Shown here: positions 21,221-32,338 of the stretch, one piece after another | Layout of the letters: every line of letters begins with the position of its first letter | How positions within the stretch are numbered: the first letter of the stretch is position 1 | From: Campanula takesimana | Lineage: Eukaryota; Streptophyta; Magnoliopsida; Asterales; Campanulaceae | Length of the DNA stretch: 64,000 nt | Assembly (NCBI GenBank): GCA_026119855.1 | Contig: JAOWBW010000324.1 | Location: 558,001-622,000, forward strand | Direction of reading: 5' to 3' | Notes under the pieces: model-generated | The model's input: the letters and a program-made list of their open reading frames with translations, nothing else | Databases searched by the model: none | What the model was told of the DNA's origin: nothing | Position numbers and translations under genes: made by a program

Positions 21221-21617
21221 GAGCGAGAAAGGGTAGGGTTCTTTAGCGATTCACAATCTCGAGCTGATGATTCGGATAGTTGGGTTTCGAATAAGAGCTT
21301 TACGCCCTCCAGTGATGGAGGGAGGAGAGGTGGAAACGGTGCAGATTCAGATACTTGGGGGAGGAAGAAGGAGGAAGATGGAAGAAGGTATAGTGCTGGA
21401 GGTGGACCAGATTCAGAGAATTGGGGGAAGAGGAGAGAGGATGGAATTGGGAGTGGAGGTGGTAGTGGAAGGCCAAAGCTTAATTTGCATTGGGGGAAGA
21501 GGAGAGAGGATGGAATTGGGAGTGGAGGTGGTAGTGGAAGGCCAAAGCTTAATTTGCAGCCAAGAAAACCAGTAGGGGAACTTGAAGAGGCTCCGGTTAC
21601 TGCAAAATCGAGCAAAT
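21221..21617 (+). pseudogene. Captured eIF4B gene fragment
   Basis: In the frame beginning with GAG at 21221 the translation has repeated modules of plant translation initiation factor eIF4B: RVGFFSDSQSRADDSDSW, ADSDTWGRKKEE, GPDSENWGKRRED and GRPKLNLQPRKP. A 69-base (23-codon) in-frame tandem duplication is present, units starting at 21422 and 21491. The upstream ...ATACAG at 21216-21221 looks like a splice acceptor. The frame runs into noncoding sequence after about 21617, so only one internal exon-like part was captured. eIF4B binds eIF4A, eIF3 and RNA in translation initiation; this fragment cannot do so alone. Confidence 0.75.
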
Positions 21618-22105
21618 ATATTTTTATCTCCATTTTTTATTTCCTATCTAGCTTCCTTGAATTCATCTTCAATCTTCTTCCTTTTCTTTGGGTTTGATGT
21701 AATGCTTCTTGATTGAGGTAAAATGTGGTGTTTAGGCAGTGGGATGGTGGTTGGTGGTGAGGCTGGTGGTGTAAGGGTGTTGAAGATGGTGGTGTTAATG
21801 TTGATGGAAATGGTGTTTGAGTAACGAAATTTGTTAAATTTTTAACACATATGGACACATTTGATCAATTTTTTCCCAACCTGGCTAGTTTCGTTAAATT
21901 TCCTGATGAAATTGCAAGTTTGCCCTCTTAAAATCTCACATGTTTCGCACATGGGTTCCATTTCGTTAGTTTCTTAACTAGGTAACGGGATTTACACCTG
22001 ATTGCTCCGGTTCAGTAAACTGACGAGCCTAATAGCAATTTTGACAAACTTGGTAACCAATTGCAAAATTTTGTAAAACTTAGGTAACCGAATTGCAATT
22101 GGCCC

Positions 22106-22509
22106 TTATAGTGCACACTCTTAGAAAATATATATAGATTTCAAATTGAAGGCTTAATCAAATTGACGGTTCCAACTCACAATAAAAAATTTAATTGATG
22201 AATTAATTCTACAAAAAGTACTCAAAGTATTGTGATAATCTAGTAAAAAACTTGTTTTACACTCGTTTTAGTGTAAAACTTGTTTACATCTCTTGAAACT
22301 TGTTTTGCATTCAGAGATGAAAACATGTTTTACAATAACACGAGTGTAAATCAAGTTTTTCTTAACACTAACTCAAAAGTATTAGTAAACATTTGGCACG
22401 GCCGATCCCATTAATTTTGGGGCCCTAGTCGAATTATTCAACGGGGGCCCTTAGTTGAAGTACCTAAATTTACAAAGAAAATAAATAAAGTAACGATCAA
22501 TAAAAAATT
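22106..22509. other. Intergenic stretch with an imperfect palindrome
   Basis: No gene is seen. At about 22248-22372 'acttgttttacactcgt' and 'acgagtgtaaatcaagt' form the outer arms of an imperfect foldback. At 22398-22460 a 'ggggccctagtcgaat' block resembles the end of a DNA transposon also seen at 4776 and 23141. Confidence 0.4.
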
Positions 22510-22770
22510 CTCCCTCCGTCCATAACTATGTGCACAAAATGAGTTTTGCACGAGGATTAAGGGATGAATAGTAGTGGGTAGTTGTTGTGGGTGTGAAAAG
22601 TGAAATAGTGAGAGGAAGTGTGGTAGGGAATAGTAGGTTGATGTGTGTAAAATAGGAGAGAGAATGAGTGAGATGGATAGTAAAGATTCTTTGTCATTTC
22701 AGGAAAGTGTGACTTATCAATGGGACACCCAAAATGACAATTTGTGCACATAGTTATAAGACGGAGGGAG
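22510..22770. mobile_element. Stowaway-like MITE
   Basis: The element starts CTCCCTCCGTCCATAACTATG and ends in the inverse, CATAGTTATAAGACGGAGGGAG; subterminal 'tgtgcaca' also occurs on both sides. It is 261 bp long and has no coding capacity. TA follows the right end, TT precedes the left, so one target base has changed. Confidence 0.85.
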
Positions 22771-23999
22771 TAGCGTGTAAAATTATTTTAATGGCAATTT
22801 GATTCGGAAATTCGGAAACTTGGAATTGATCGGTTGATCATTAAGCTTTTGTACTCCCTCGCTCTTCAGAACAGTGAACAGATTTTTTTGTTTTTTTTGT
22901 TTTTTGTTTTTTACCTATTCGTTTCAATGTTTTGATTGGAGTTATATAGGGTTTAGAGATGTTGAATTAGATTTCCCTTAGGAAATAGGAAATTCATCAC
23001 AACTTGGATTGGATTTGAGTGTGGGCCTGTGTCTATTATGTTTGTAGTGAGCTGCAACTTAAAAGTTTGGGCCGGTGAAAACTATTATTGGATAGCCATT
23101 TTTAATTAAAATTGGATCACTATATAGCAAGTAAGGGGAAAATTTGGGGGCCCCAAAATTTACATATTTTTTAGGGGCCATAATCGGTCGACTCATTGGA
23201 GTCGAAGCATGGCGGCCTTGAGATTGGGGCGGAAAGTAATAAATGAAATAATGATTTTTTCTTTTGGGGAACGAATGAAGTATAGGGATAATGAAAATTT
23301 TCCTAATATGGCGAAGTGGCCATTCACAACACGTGTTTCTTAAGGTTATCATTCAATTAGAAAAATAAAATGTTACTATAAAAGATAAAAAAACGCGTGT
23401 GTGGTTGTACTTCCCGTTATTTGGTTGATGTTATTTCCACATGAAATATATCTTATTTTATTTTTGAAACCCATCAGATATGTATTGTTAATGAGGATGA
23501 TTGTGACTAGTGAAATAGGACCATTTAGTTTGTCTATATGTTCAAAAATAATGTGAAAATAGGACCACAGTGTCTGACGGGGTAAAATCTAGAAAGGCCT
23601 AAATGTAAATGCACTGCGCTAAATAGCTGAAATGGGTTGATCAGATTTTTCATTCCACAATAACATTTTTTCTTAGACAAAACTTAAATCAGAAAATTAT
23701 TACTCCTTTTTTATTTGTTTGTTTGGTGTTTTTTCGTTTGTCAAAGTAATATTTACTATAACTAAATGTAAAAAACGTGTTACTTATGGACCCGGAACCG
23801 CAGCACCGGATTTAGATGCACCGCTCCACCGGATGATAATAGATGTGGCCACGTCGCTTGGGAACTATCTAACGGCCGGAGCTAATAAAAACGAAACGAC
23901 GGCGTTTTTTATCCCCAATAATTGTAATAAGTAAATAGATTTTATTTATGGGTAATTAAAAATACGAAACGGGGCTAACGCCGTTAGCTCTTTCGTATT
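22771..23999. other. Intergenic region, probable transposon remnant and promoter-like DNA
   Basis: A 'tgtactccctc' fragment (22850) is a MITE end. 'gggggccccaaaattt' at 23141 and 'aggggccataatcgg' at 23171 resemble ends of a DNA transposon. From 23780 the sequence becomes less AT-rich, with 'acgacggcg' and 'aacgccgttag' blocks as in plant promoters and leaders. No ORF with a recognisable product was found; the 71-codon frame at 23719-23934 is unsupported. Confidence 0.4.
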
Positions 24000-24228
24000 C
24001 CGTGTGAATCAAATCGCTCCGTGTACTTTTAGTCTCTTTAGCTCCCTCGCTTTTGTATGCAGTTCATTTTTCGTTTTCAGAGAGCAGGAACTCACGAGAG
24101 CTCGAAAGACGAGAGAGGCGATCAAAATCAAGAACGTAAATTGAACTGCATATACGGATTGATTTCGATTGGAAATTGTAGTTATTTGTTCCTTCCTCAC
24201 TTCTTCGTCAATCAGTTGCTATCTCGTA
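24000..24228 (+). other. Putative 5' leader exon with splice donor
   Basis: The stretch resembles a plant 5' untranslated exon: CT-rich 'cttttagtctctttagctccctcgct', then 'agagagcagg', ending 'ttgctatctc' followed by GTAAGTGG at 24229, a consensus donor with a T-rich intron after it. It may be the first exon of the gene that continues at 32339 on the same strand, with the retrotransposon lying between. This linkage is inference. Confidence 0.35.
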
Positions 24229-24693
24229 AGTGGTTTTTCTCTTTGCTCTGTTATCGTGTTTTGAATTGAATCTCAGCGAGGGTGTTTAAAATTTCTGAAT
24301 GTGAACAACGAGAACCTACGTTTCTTGAGTTTTGATGACGATGAATTTGTGTGTATTCCCTTTGTCGTTTGAAATCTCATTGATTTGATTGTTTATTTGA
24401 AAACCCTAGATAAATGTCCGTGATGTGTTCGGGTCCGTATGTACAACAAAGCTGATAATATACTAGAGTGTGGTGTTTACAAGGTTGGCTCGATATGTTG
24501 CACAGCTTTTACATTATCAGTGTACCCTTTACACGTGTAAGGCCTTTTTTTTAAACATAGTATTAATTTTACATAGATACTTGGTACTAGTGGCTCCCAC
24601 TCTTGATTTGATACCCTCCTGTGGATATTATGGATGTAGCATTGTACTATTAACTTTTTATCTAGGGTTAAGAATCTGTTTTGCTTTTGAATT

Positions 24694-26983
24694 TGTCACG
24701 CCCCGGAGATTTCTATTTTCCATAAATATCAGAATGGTACAATTTACATCTCTAAAATGCTAAATACCAAACCAGGCGCGTGAACTCTGCTATAAAACCA
24801 ACATAATACCATATACACGTCGATGACAAAACCACCTCAACTATCAACACTATACCTCAACGAGATTATAACTCGGAGACTATTTACAAGTGCGGAAGCA
24901 AGAACAACTAATCACATATATATACCCAAATGACCACCGTACTGACATACTATACAACTATGGCCTCACAAACACAAAGGCTCCGTAGAGCAACTACCCC
25001 AAAAGTGTATAACCTGCTCCGAACAGTCCCAGAACGACGTCTGCTCTCACAACTTATTAACTTTAGCTTTCCTGTAAACTAAGGAAAACAACATTGAAAG
25101 GAACGGGGTGAGATAAAATCTCAGTAAGTTACTAATGCAACTACATGGCATGATATCATACATATTAACTGAATAAGTAAATCATATAACAACCAATGAG
25201 AAGGCTCCCTATCGCCAACCGTCCCATACCAGTTGGAAATAATGACCAACTCAACATGCATCACATAAGGCTGAAATAAACACGTTACAAAGGATACTGA
25301 GCCAAGGTTTCCTCGAAAAGGATATAACAAACTAAACCATATCAACCGGGCCGCAACGAAGAGCAGCAATCAACAGGCAGCATCAAAGAGCTGAAGCAGG
25401 GGTTCCGGAACCAAACAATAACAATAATAACAACAACATGGGGAAAATGACACAAAGTCATAACCCAAACGGTGACTAAACTCACACAAAGGAGAGTTAG
25501 CCCAAACTCCATCCGTGGCTCAAGGAAGGGTAAAAGAAAAGGAACCAGTGGGAACATTATAATGAACTTGACTCGGGTGCCATTATAATCTCCTACCACT
25601 GCCTGACTCAACCAAGTAAGGCCAGTTGGACTTTAAACGAAAGCACAATCAGTGTATGATTCCAAAAGAGGGAACCATACTAGGTACATCACAAAGATGA
25701 TAAACTGCCCATGAAGAGCTCAACAACCACGTACGTTAAACACATTTCTAAAACAACGGATTTCAAAGTAGGAAATCCCACAAAAGCATCATAAAGATGA
25801 ACCACACCAACATGAACCCCAAACGGTTACTCATTCCAAACTCGATCACAAACGGACTATTCCTACCACTTTGGTATACCACAAAACCCTCTAGGTATCC
25901 TAGGATATCACCTAAGACCTAGACCAAGATTTAACTCTAAATCAACTAAAATGGAACATCTTAGTCCAGACAGCAACCTGGGCGGTCGCCTAAACCAACC
26001 TGTGCGGCCGCCCAACAGCCACCAGACCACGACCAAAATAAGCCAGAAAACTGTGCGGCCGCCCAACACACCTCAAAGGCCAAAAACTGAATTCTTTATA
26101 CTCCTTCCGTTTCACCGTCTCAAAAGTACTATTGCAACTTCCAACCTTAACTATATAACCCACAAACTGGTTCTAATTATAAGAACACCCAAAGTTAACC
26201 AATATAGCAATTAGCCCAAATACTTCCTATCTTATTATATAAACCCATAAAAGGATTCCAACAGTCCGAATACCCACAAAATAGCCCAAATACAAATAAC
26301 TCCAATATTCCCACAAAACAACAATTATCACAAATATATCACATATAATATGCATGAGCAATATTATAATTTAAAGGGGAGTAGTAACTTACTTGCTACA
26401 AAAATAGTACCGAAAATAGTACCGATGACAAAATGTTCTGACATGCTAGACTTGATCTGCTCGACGCTACGAACATTTTGGTGAAGTCGGATCATGAAAC
26501 AGAGAAATATTTAAGGAGTAATTGAAGGAGAAGTGTGGGAACTTCTCGCAGAACAGAAGGAGTAGAAATGAAGAAGAAAAGGAAAGTGTTTGTCTGGTGT
26601 CTCCAGAAGAGGGAGAGGAAAGAAATAAAAACTAATCAATAAAGTTATACTTTTGGACCATTTCCACTTAATCCCCTCCAAGTTAATCAATTACATTTAT
26701 TCCTCAAGGTTTCAACTTTAACACTTAACCCCCTTATCATTATTCACCAATACTAACTCAACTATTTCAACTTCCACTCATGCTAATTGGTTTCTTTTGC
26801 AACTCCAATAATTTTTATTAAATATTTAAATAGATCAAATAAGTCTCTTAAAATAATCAAACTAACACAAATTAAATTATAAAATAATATTCAATGTAAC
26901 ATTTATATTAAATTGGGACGGGTCGTCACCCACAAGTGCTCAACTTATGACTAAAAATAGTGCCCGGGTTTGGGATCGTTACA
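24694..26983 (-). mobile_element. 3' LTR of the chromovirus-like element
   Basis: The unit is 2290 bp, running from TGTCACGCCCC to GATCGTTACA on the plus strand (TGTAACGATC on the element's strand). It contains a segment of about 74 bases near 26,500-26,570 that is missing from the partner LTR. It also carries 'gtgcggccgcc' repeats at 26,000-26,070. Confidence 0.9.
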
Positions 26984-26999
26984 TTCACTCCCCTTAAAA
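26984..26999 (-). promoter_or_regulatory. Polypurine tract
   Basis: On the minus strand TTTTAAGGGGAGTGAA directly precedes the 3' LTR, the expected place and composition for the plus-strand primer. Confidence 0.75.
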
Positions 27000-27024
27000 A
27001 TAAAATTCGTCCCGAATTTTAAAG

Positions 27025-27092
27025 TTACTCACCAAAATGATCAAACATCCACGGATACTTTCGTTCAATTTCTTCCCGAAGTCCCCAATCTC
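27025..27092 (-). pseudogene. Remnant of gypsy polyprotein C-terminus
   Basis: One minus-strand frame reads DWGLREEIERKYPWMFDHFGE followed by a stop at 27025-27027. The pattern with acidic helix and KYPWMF matches the end of plant chromovirus Pol proteins, where a tryptophan-containing acidic helix and a YP-Leu-Phe-like motif follow the chromodomain. Upstream frames are shifted and no chromodomain can be read. Confidence 0.6.
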
Positions 27093-28589
27093 AATTTCCA
27101 TTAATTTGTCTTTAAATAGACTAACACTTATGAAACACATACATATCCCAAATATACTCGTATTAAAGATTCTACACCAGCAGAACAGTAGATAAGAATA
27201 CAAACTTCTTCCCAACAAATTCCTCAATATCAAATAATCAAAATAATTCAAATTTACTTATTTGTTTTCTCACTTTTACAAACCCAGAAACTCTCATTCT
27301 TAACTAGAGAAAAATATGCCCAAGAGTATTCATAATTTTTGTTTATCAACTATATTTACAAATAATTCCTCACAACCAAAGTCAGGTTATAATGAACTAG
27401 ATTCTAACCCAAGCATATACGACCCATATTTCATATAAAATCAAAAATATATGGTAAAGATGTCGAAAATCTCATTCAATTTCCTCTTTCTTCCGAGATT
27501 TCAAATTCTCGTGACTATCATTCTTTTCAGTTCATGTTTGTCACTATTAGGTAATTCTTTCAAGAAACTAAATCCTTCACTTGATCTTAAGATCTCGTTC
27601 TCGATTATCAGCATCACTTGTTTACCAATCCTGAATCATAAATAATCTATTTCTGATTAGCTTTAAGCTCTCAATCAACTCTTAAATCATCAACACCCAT
27701 AAGTTTTATTTTTCCAACATCTCAATAGTATTTGGAATCAACTCCACACACATACATAGTATATCCTTAAAATATATATTAGTCCCAAGGGTTTCTTAAT
27801 ATCATAACAAGACCCCAATAAATATACATAACACTCGGAGAAATCTATTAAGATCAAGATGTACAACAATGGTCCCTATCATATATTATCTCCACAAGCA
27901 CCCCATGTAATCATACTACTGCCTGAACAAATAAGAGAAGGAATAAAACTAACGATTATTGTCACCCAAGAATTCAATTATATACACGAAAAATTATCAT
28001 TATCAACTATTCGATCAAATATGATTCTTCAAATTCATCCCATTATATGTTGCTTTTACTTGAATGGGTAACTTACTTGGTCTTGTGAATCTCTTTAAGT
28101 ATCTATAGTCAAATTTCCACCACACGTTTTCCATTCCACTAAGTCAAATCTCCCAACATCTCTTATTCAGCGGTATCCAACACAATATACACATTTATAT
28201 GATCAGATTACACTACTACACTCATCTTCCTTATAAGATAAAACATAATAATATCATGATCTTTGAATTTCTCTACCCACTTGCATTAACTCATATTTAG
28301 TTTTTCTAAGAAAATATATCCATCATATATTGATAGTCTATTAACATATCATTTCAAACTTAGTCCCATTGAAAAATATAATCTGCTAAAGCAATATCAA
28401 TAAAGTTACATTCAATCGTGAGTCATAGATGATTCTATTCATAGGGAGTTAATGCTCGAAACATATACAAGTATTTTATCATCTTGAATCGTTACATACC
28501 TCAATCTCTATTTAGAAGCATCACTATAGATAATGGATTTATCAATTTTCACTATAATGGGGAAACTTGACATATTTCCAAGAAAACAT

Positions 28590-28995
28590 AACACTGGTCA
28601 TACCCTTTATCAATTCACCACTAAAATCAAATTGTATAATTTGGAAATATCATTCCTCAAATCCATCCATACCACTAGACCATTTAGGCATCTAAATGAC
28701 ATAACCACAACTTCATAATGAGCATACCTAATATGAGGAATTGTCCTCGATATATCCTCATATTTAACCTTCAACCAATAATAACCATTTATCAATCAAA
28801 TATCGACTAAACCACTGATCAACTTCAGGGATTGAATAAGTCACCAATATAAGATAACAAGAATAATGCGTCATAACGACCTAGTTGAACTCTATGTATT
28901 CCATATAGAATCGTAAAGTAGAATCTTTCTTTATACTAAATAATACCAACTCACCCCACTTAGATATACTAGGCTTGATGAGTCCTTTGTTAAAT
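28590..28995 (-). pseudogene. Remnant of gypsy reverse transcriptase
   Basis: Shifting between frames on the minus strand one reads KWGELVLFSIKKDSTLRF, then GYYWLKVKYEDISRT, then IRYAHYEVVVMSF, in the order and spacing of the gypsy RT motifs around the conserved 'KKDGSLR', 'GYHQL...EDIPKT' and 'RYGHYEFLVMPFG' blocks. Several frameshifts and stops and the lack of an active-site YVDD/FIDD show that it is long dead. Confidence 0.7.
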
Positions 28996-29962
28996 TGTCT
29001 CTCAGGTTGAATCTTCCACTCTTTTATCTCAACCGATGCTATATGTTCACTGATTCACCTATCAGTATTGTAGCCTATATCGACTCCTCATATAACTCAA
29101 GTTCCCTTATCGGTCAATCGACATATTGCACTCAGTATAAAGTATACACAAGATTTAAAAATTAGTACGTACATCTCTCCATTCCATAGTCAATGCATGA
29201 ACAAAGGCGATACATGAACTTAGGAAAACAAAAAGTTGCTGAAAACTATTATTCTGACAGATTATACCTTCTGTATCAAAAACTCATTTTCTCCCATTCT
29301 AGACCTCGGAACGATGAACCGATTTTTTCCTATGAAATTAGACACATAGATCTATCCAACGAATGTTAACACGCTTCTAGAACTTTCTGGATCAGAACAG
29401 TTACTTCTCCTAAGTTGACTGACAAATATGGTTCTAAAATATCTTAAACTCAGCTTCATTGAATTTGTTTTCTTGACCCTTGCTCTGCTCTTCAATGTAC
29501 TTTTCTCTATGAGATTCTCATGTGTCAGGTAGCAATCCCGTAGTCTCGTATTCGAGAATACATCTCAACATAAATCAAAGAATGAGAGCAAACATGCGTA
29601 TATCGCACGAAACATTATACACTTTACAAAATAAATACGCCTAAGTCTTCAAAGACTCGCACTCTCGATTCTCAAACCAACTAATCCCAATGGAACCAAT
29701 ACTATTAACACCAGTCCCATGCCTGGTATACCACAAGAGAAGGAATACTCAACATCAATATCACACCCTTAACCCAACCAACTTCTATCTTAACCTCATC
29801 CACTAATTCATTATGCTTCTACTGCACAACTGTTTCATGACCAATGAAGCTAATTGACTTCAAGAAAACTTAGTGTTCTAAACCACTCAAAATCGTAACA
29901 CTCAAGTATCAAAACCTATTCAATATCAGAGTTCTTATTCCCTTTCAAGATCTAATCCCATT

Positions 29963-29974
29963 GCTCTGATACCA
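29963..29974 (-). promoter_or_regulatory. Primer binding site, initiator tRNA-Met
   Basis: TGGTATCAGAGC on the minus strand, two bases inside the 5' LTR boundary. Confidence 0.9.
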
Positions 29975-29976
29975 AC

Positions 29977-32199
29977 TGTCACGCCCCGGAGATTTCTATT
30001 TTCCATAAATATCAGAATGGTAGAATTTATATCTCTATTATGCTAAATACCAAACCAAGTGCGTGAACTCTGCTATAAAACCAACATAATACCATATACA
30101 CGTCGATGACAAAACCACCTCAACTATCAACACTATACCTCAACGAGATTATAACTCGGAGACTATTTACAAGTGCAGAAGCAAGAACAACTAATCATAT
30201 ATATATACCTAAATGACCACCGTACTTACATACTATACAACTATGGCCTCACAAACACAAAGGCTCCGTAGAGCAACTACCCCAAAAGTGTATAACCTGC
30301 TCCGAACAGTCCCACAACGACGTCTGCTCTCACAACTTATTACCTTTAGCTTTCCTGTAACTAAGGAAAACAACATTGAAAGGAACGGGGTGAGATAAAA
30401 TCTCAGTAAGTTACTAATGCAGCTACATGGCATGATATCATACATATTAACTGAATAAGTAAATCATATAACAACCAATGAGAAGGCTCCCTATCGCCAA
30501 CCGTCCCATTCCAGTTGGAAATAACGACCAACTCAACATGTATCACATAAGGCTAAAATAAACACGTTACAAAGGATACTGAGCCAAGGTTTCCCCGAAA
30601 AGGATATAACAAACTGAACCATATCAACCGGGCCGCAACGAAGAGCAGCAATCAACAGGCAGCATCAAAGAGCTGAAGCAGGGGTTCCGGAACCAAACAA
30701 TAACAACAATAACAACAACAGGGGGAAAATAACACAAAGTCATAACCCAAACGGTGACTAAACTCACACAAAGGAGAGTTATCTCAAACCCAATCCGTCG
30801 CCCAAGGAAGGGTAAAAGAAAAGGAACCAGTGGGAACATTATAATGAACTTGACTCGGGTGTCATTATAATCTCCTACCACTGCCTAACTCAACCAAGTA
30901 AGATCAGCTGGACTTTAAACGAAAGCACAATCAGTGTATGATTCCAAAAGAGGGAACCATACTAGGTACATCACAAAGATGATAAACTGCCCATGAAGAG
31001 CTCAACAACCACGTACGTTAAACACATTTCTCAAACAATGGATTTCAAAGTAGGAAATCCCACAAAAGCATCATAAAGATGAACCACACCAACATGAACC
31101 CCAAACGGTTACTCATTCCAAACTCAATCACAAACGGACCATTCCTACCACTTTGGTATACCACAATAACCCTTTAGGTATCCTAGGATATCACCTAAGA
31201 CCTAGACCAAGATTTAACTCTAAATCAACTAAAATGGAACATCTTAGTCCAGACAGCAACCTGGGCGGTCGCCTAAACCAACCTGTGCGGCCGCCCAACA
31301 GCCACCAGACCACGACCAAAACAAGCCAGAAAACTGTACGGCCGCCCAACACACCTCAAAGGCCAAAAACTGAATTCTTTATACTCCTTCTGTTTCACCG
31401 TCTCAAAAGTACTATTGCAACTTCCAACCTTAAGTATATAACCCACAAACTGGTTCTAATTATAAGAACACCCAAAGTTAACCAATATAGCAATTAGCCC
31501 AAATACTTCCTATCTTATTATATAAAACCATAAAAGGATTCCAACAGTCCGAATACCCACAAAATAGCCCAAATACAAATAACTCCAATATTCCCACAAA
31601 ACAACAATTATCACAAATATATCACATATAATATGCATGAGCAATATTATAATTTAAAGGGGAGTAGTAACTTACTTGCTACAAAAATAGTACCGAAAAT
31701 AGTACCGATGACAAAATGTTCTGACATGCTAGACTTGATCTACTCGACGCTACGAACATTTTGGTGAAGTCGGATCATGAAGAAGAAAAGGAAAGTGTTT
31801 GTCTGGTGTCTCATCTGCGCAGAAGATGGAGAGGAAAGAAATAAAAACTAATCAATAAAGTTATGCTTTTGGGCCATTTCCACTTAATCCCTTCCAAGTT
31901 AATCAATTACATTTATTCCCTAAGGTTTCAACTTTAACACTTAACCCCCTTATCATTATTCACCAATACTAACTCAACTATTTCAACTTCCACTCATGCT
32001 AATTGGTTTCTTTTGCAACTCAAATACTTTTTATTAAATATTTAAATAGATCAAATAAGTCTCTTAACATAATCAAACTAACATAAATTAAATTATAAAA
32101 TAATATTCAATGTAACATTTATATTAAATTGGGACGGGTCGTCACCCACAAGTGCTCAACTTATGACTAAAAATAGTGCCCGGGTTTGGGGTCGTTACA
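29977..32199 (-). mobile_element. 5' LTR of the chromovirus-like element
   Basis: The unit is 2223 bp and collinear with 24694-26983 apart from scattered substitutions and the deletion of about 74 bases near 31,780. GAATT follows it as the target duplication. Confidence 0.9.
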
Positions 32200-32205
32200 G
32201 AATTG

Positions 32206-32333
32206 GTAAGTGATAACCATTACATTAAATGTAAGAATTTACTTTGTTTTTGAAGTAGTTGATAACCATTACATTAATGTAAGAATTTGATTTGTTTTTG
32301 AACTAGCTGGTGATAACCATTACATTATTGCAG
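32206..32333 (+). repeat. Intron with a ~50-bp tandem repeat
   Basis: Between a GTAAGT (32206) and the acceptor TTGCAG (ending 32333), 'tgataaccattacatta' occurs three times at a spacing of about 50 bases, each of the first two followed by 'atgtaagaattt'. The retrotransposon inserted six bases upstream of this GTAAGT. Confidence 0.6.
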
Positions 32334-32338
32334 TGATC

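Larger units (their letters stand above)
20226..22105. mobile_element. Pack-MULE (non-autonomous Mutator-like element)
   Basis: The ends are terminal inverted repeats of about 150-200 bases. The left arm starts GGGCCAATTGCAATTTGG; the right arm is its close inverse ending CCAATTG...GGCCC near 22105. Shared internal blocks include 'ttacctaagttttacaaaa' and 'tttactgaaccggagcaat'. The flanks carry a 9-bp target duplication with one mismatch (TTAAAGTGC at 20217-20225, TTATAGTGC at 22106-22114), the length typical of Mutator-like elements. The interior holds gene fragments on both strands and no transposase, which defines a Pack-MULE. Confidence 0.88.
24694..32199 (-). mobile_element. Ty3/gypsy chromovirus-like element with decayed interior
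   Basis: LTRs lie at 24694-26983 and 29977-32199 and GAATT target duplications at 24689-24693 and 32200-32204. A tRNA-Met primer site (29963-29974) and a purine tract next to the left LTR set minus-strand orientation. The ~3-kb interior lacks long ORFs but keeps eroded pieces of a chromovirus polyprotein (reverse transcriptase at 28590-28995, C-terminus at 27025-27092). The LTRs remain very alike. Size, primer site and C-terminal motif suggest the Tekay/Del group, inferred. Confidence 0.88.

Noticed and set aside
21184..21633. 149-codon minus-strand Pro/Leu-rich frame
   Set aside because: Lies antisense to the eIF4B fragment, which gives a clear family match in the plus-strand frame.
22398..23190. 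Complete DNA transposon between two 'ggggccc' blocks
   Set aside because: The blocks at 22,398-22,460 and 23,141-23,190 resemble each other only loosely and no target duplication was found; a MITE lies between them.
25951..26214. 87-codon frame, repeated at 31153-31497
   Set aside because: Both copies are in LTRs of the same element; the frame is an LTR by-product and no motif is present.
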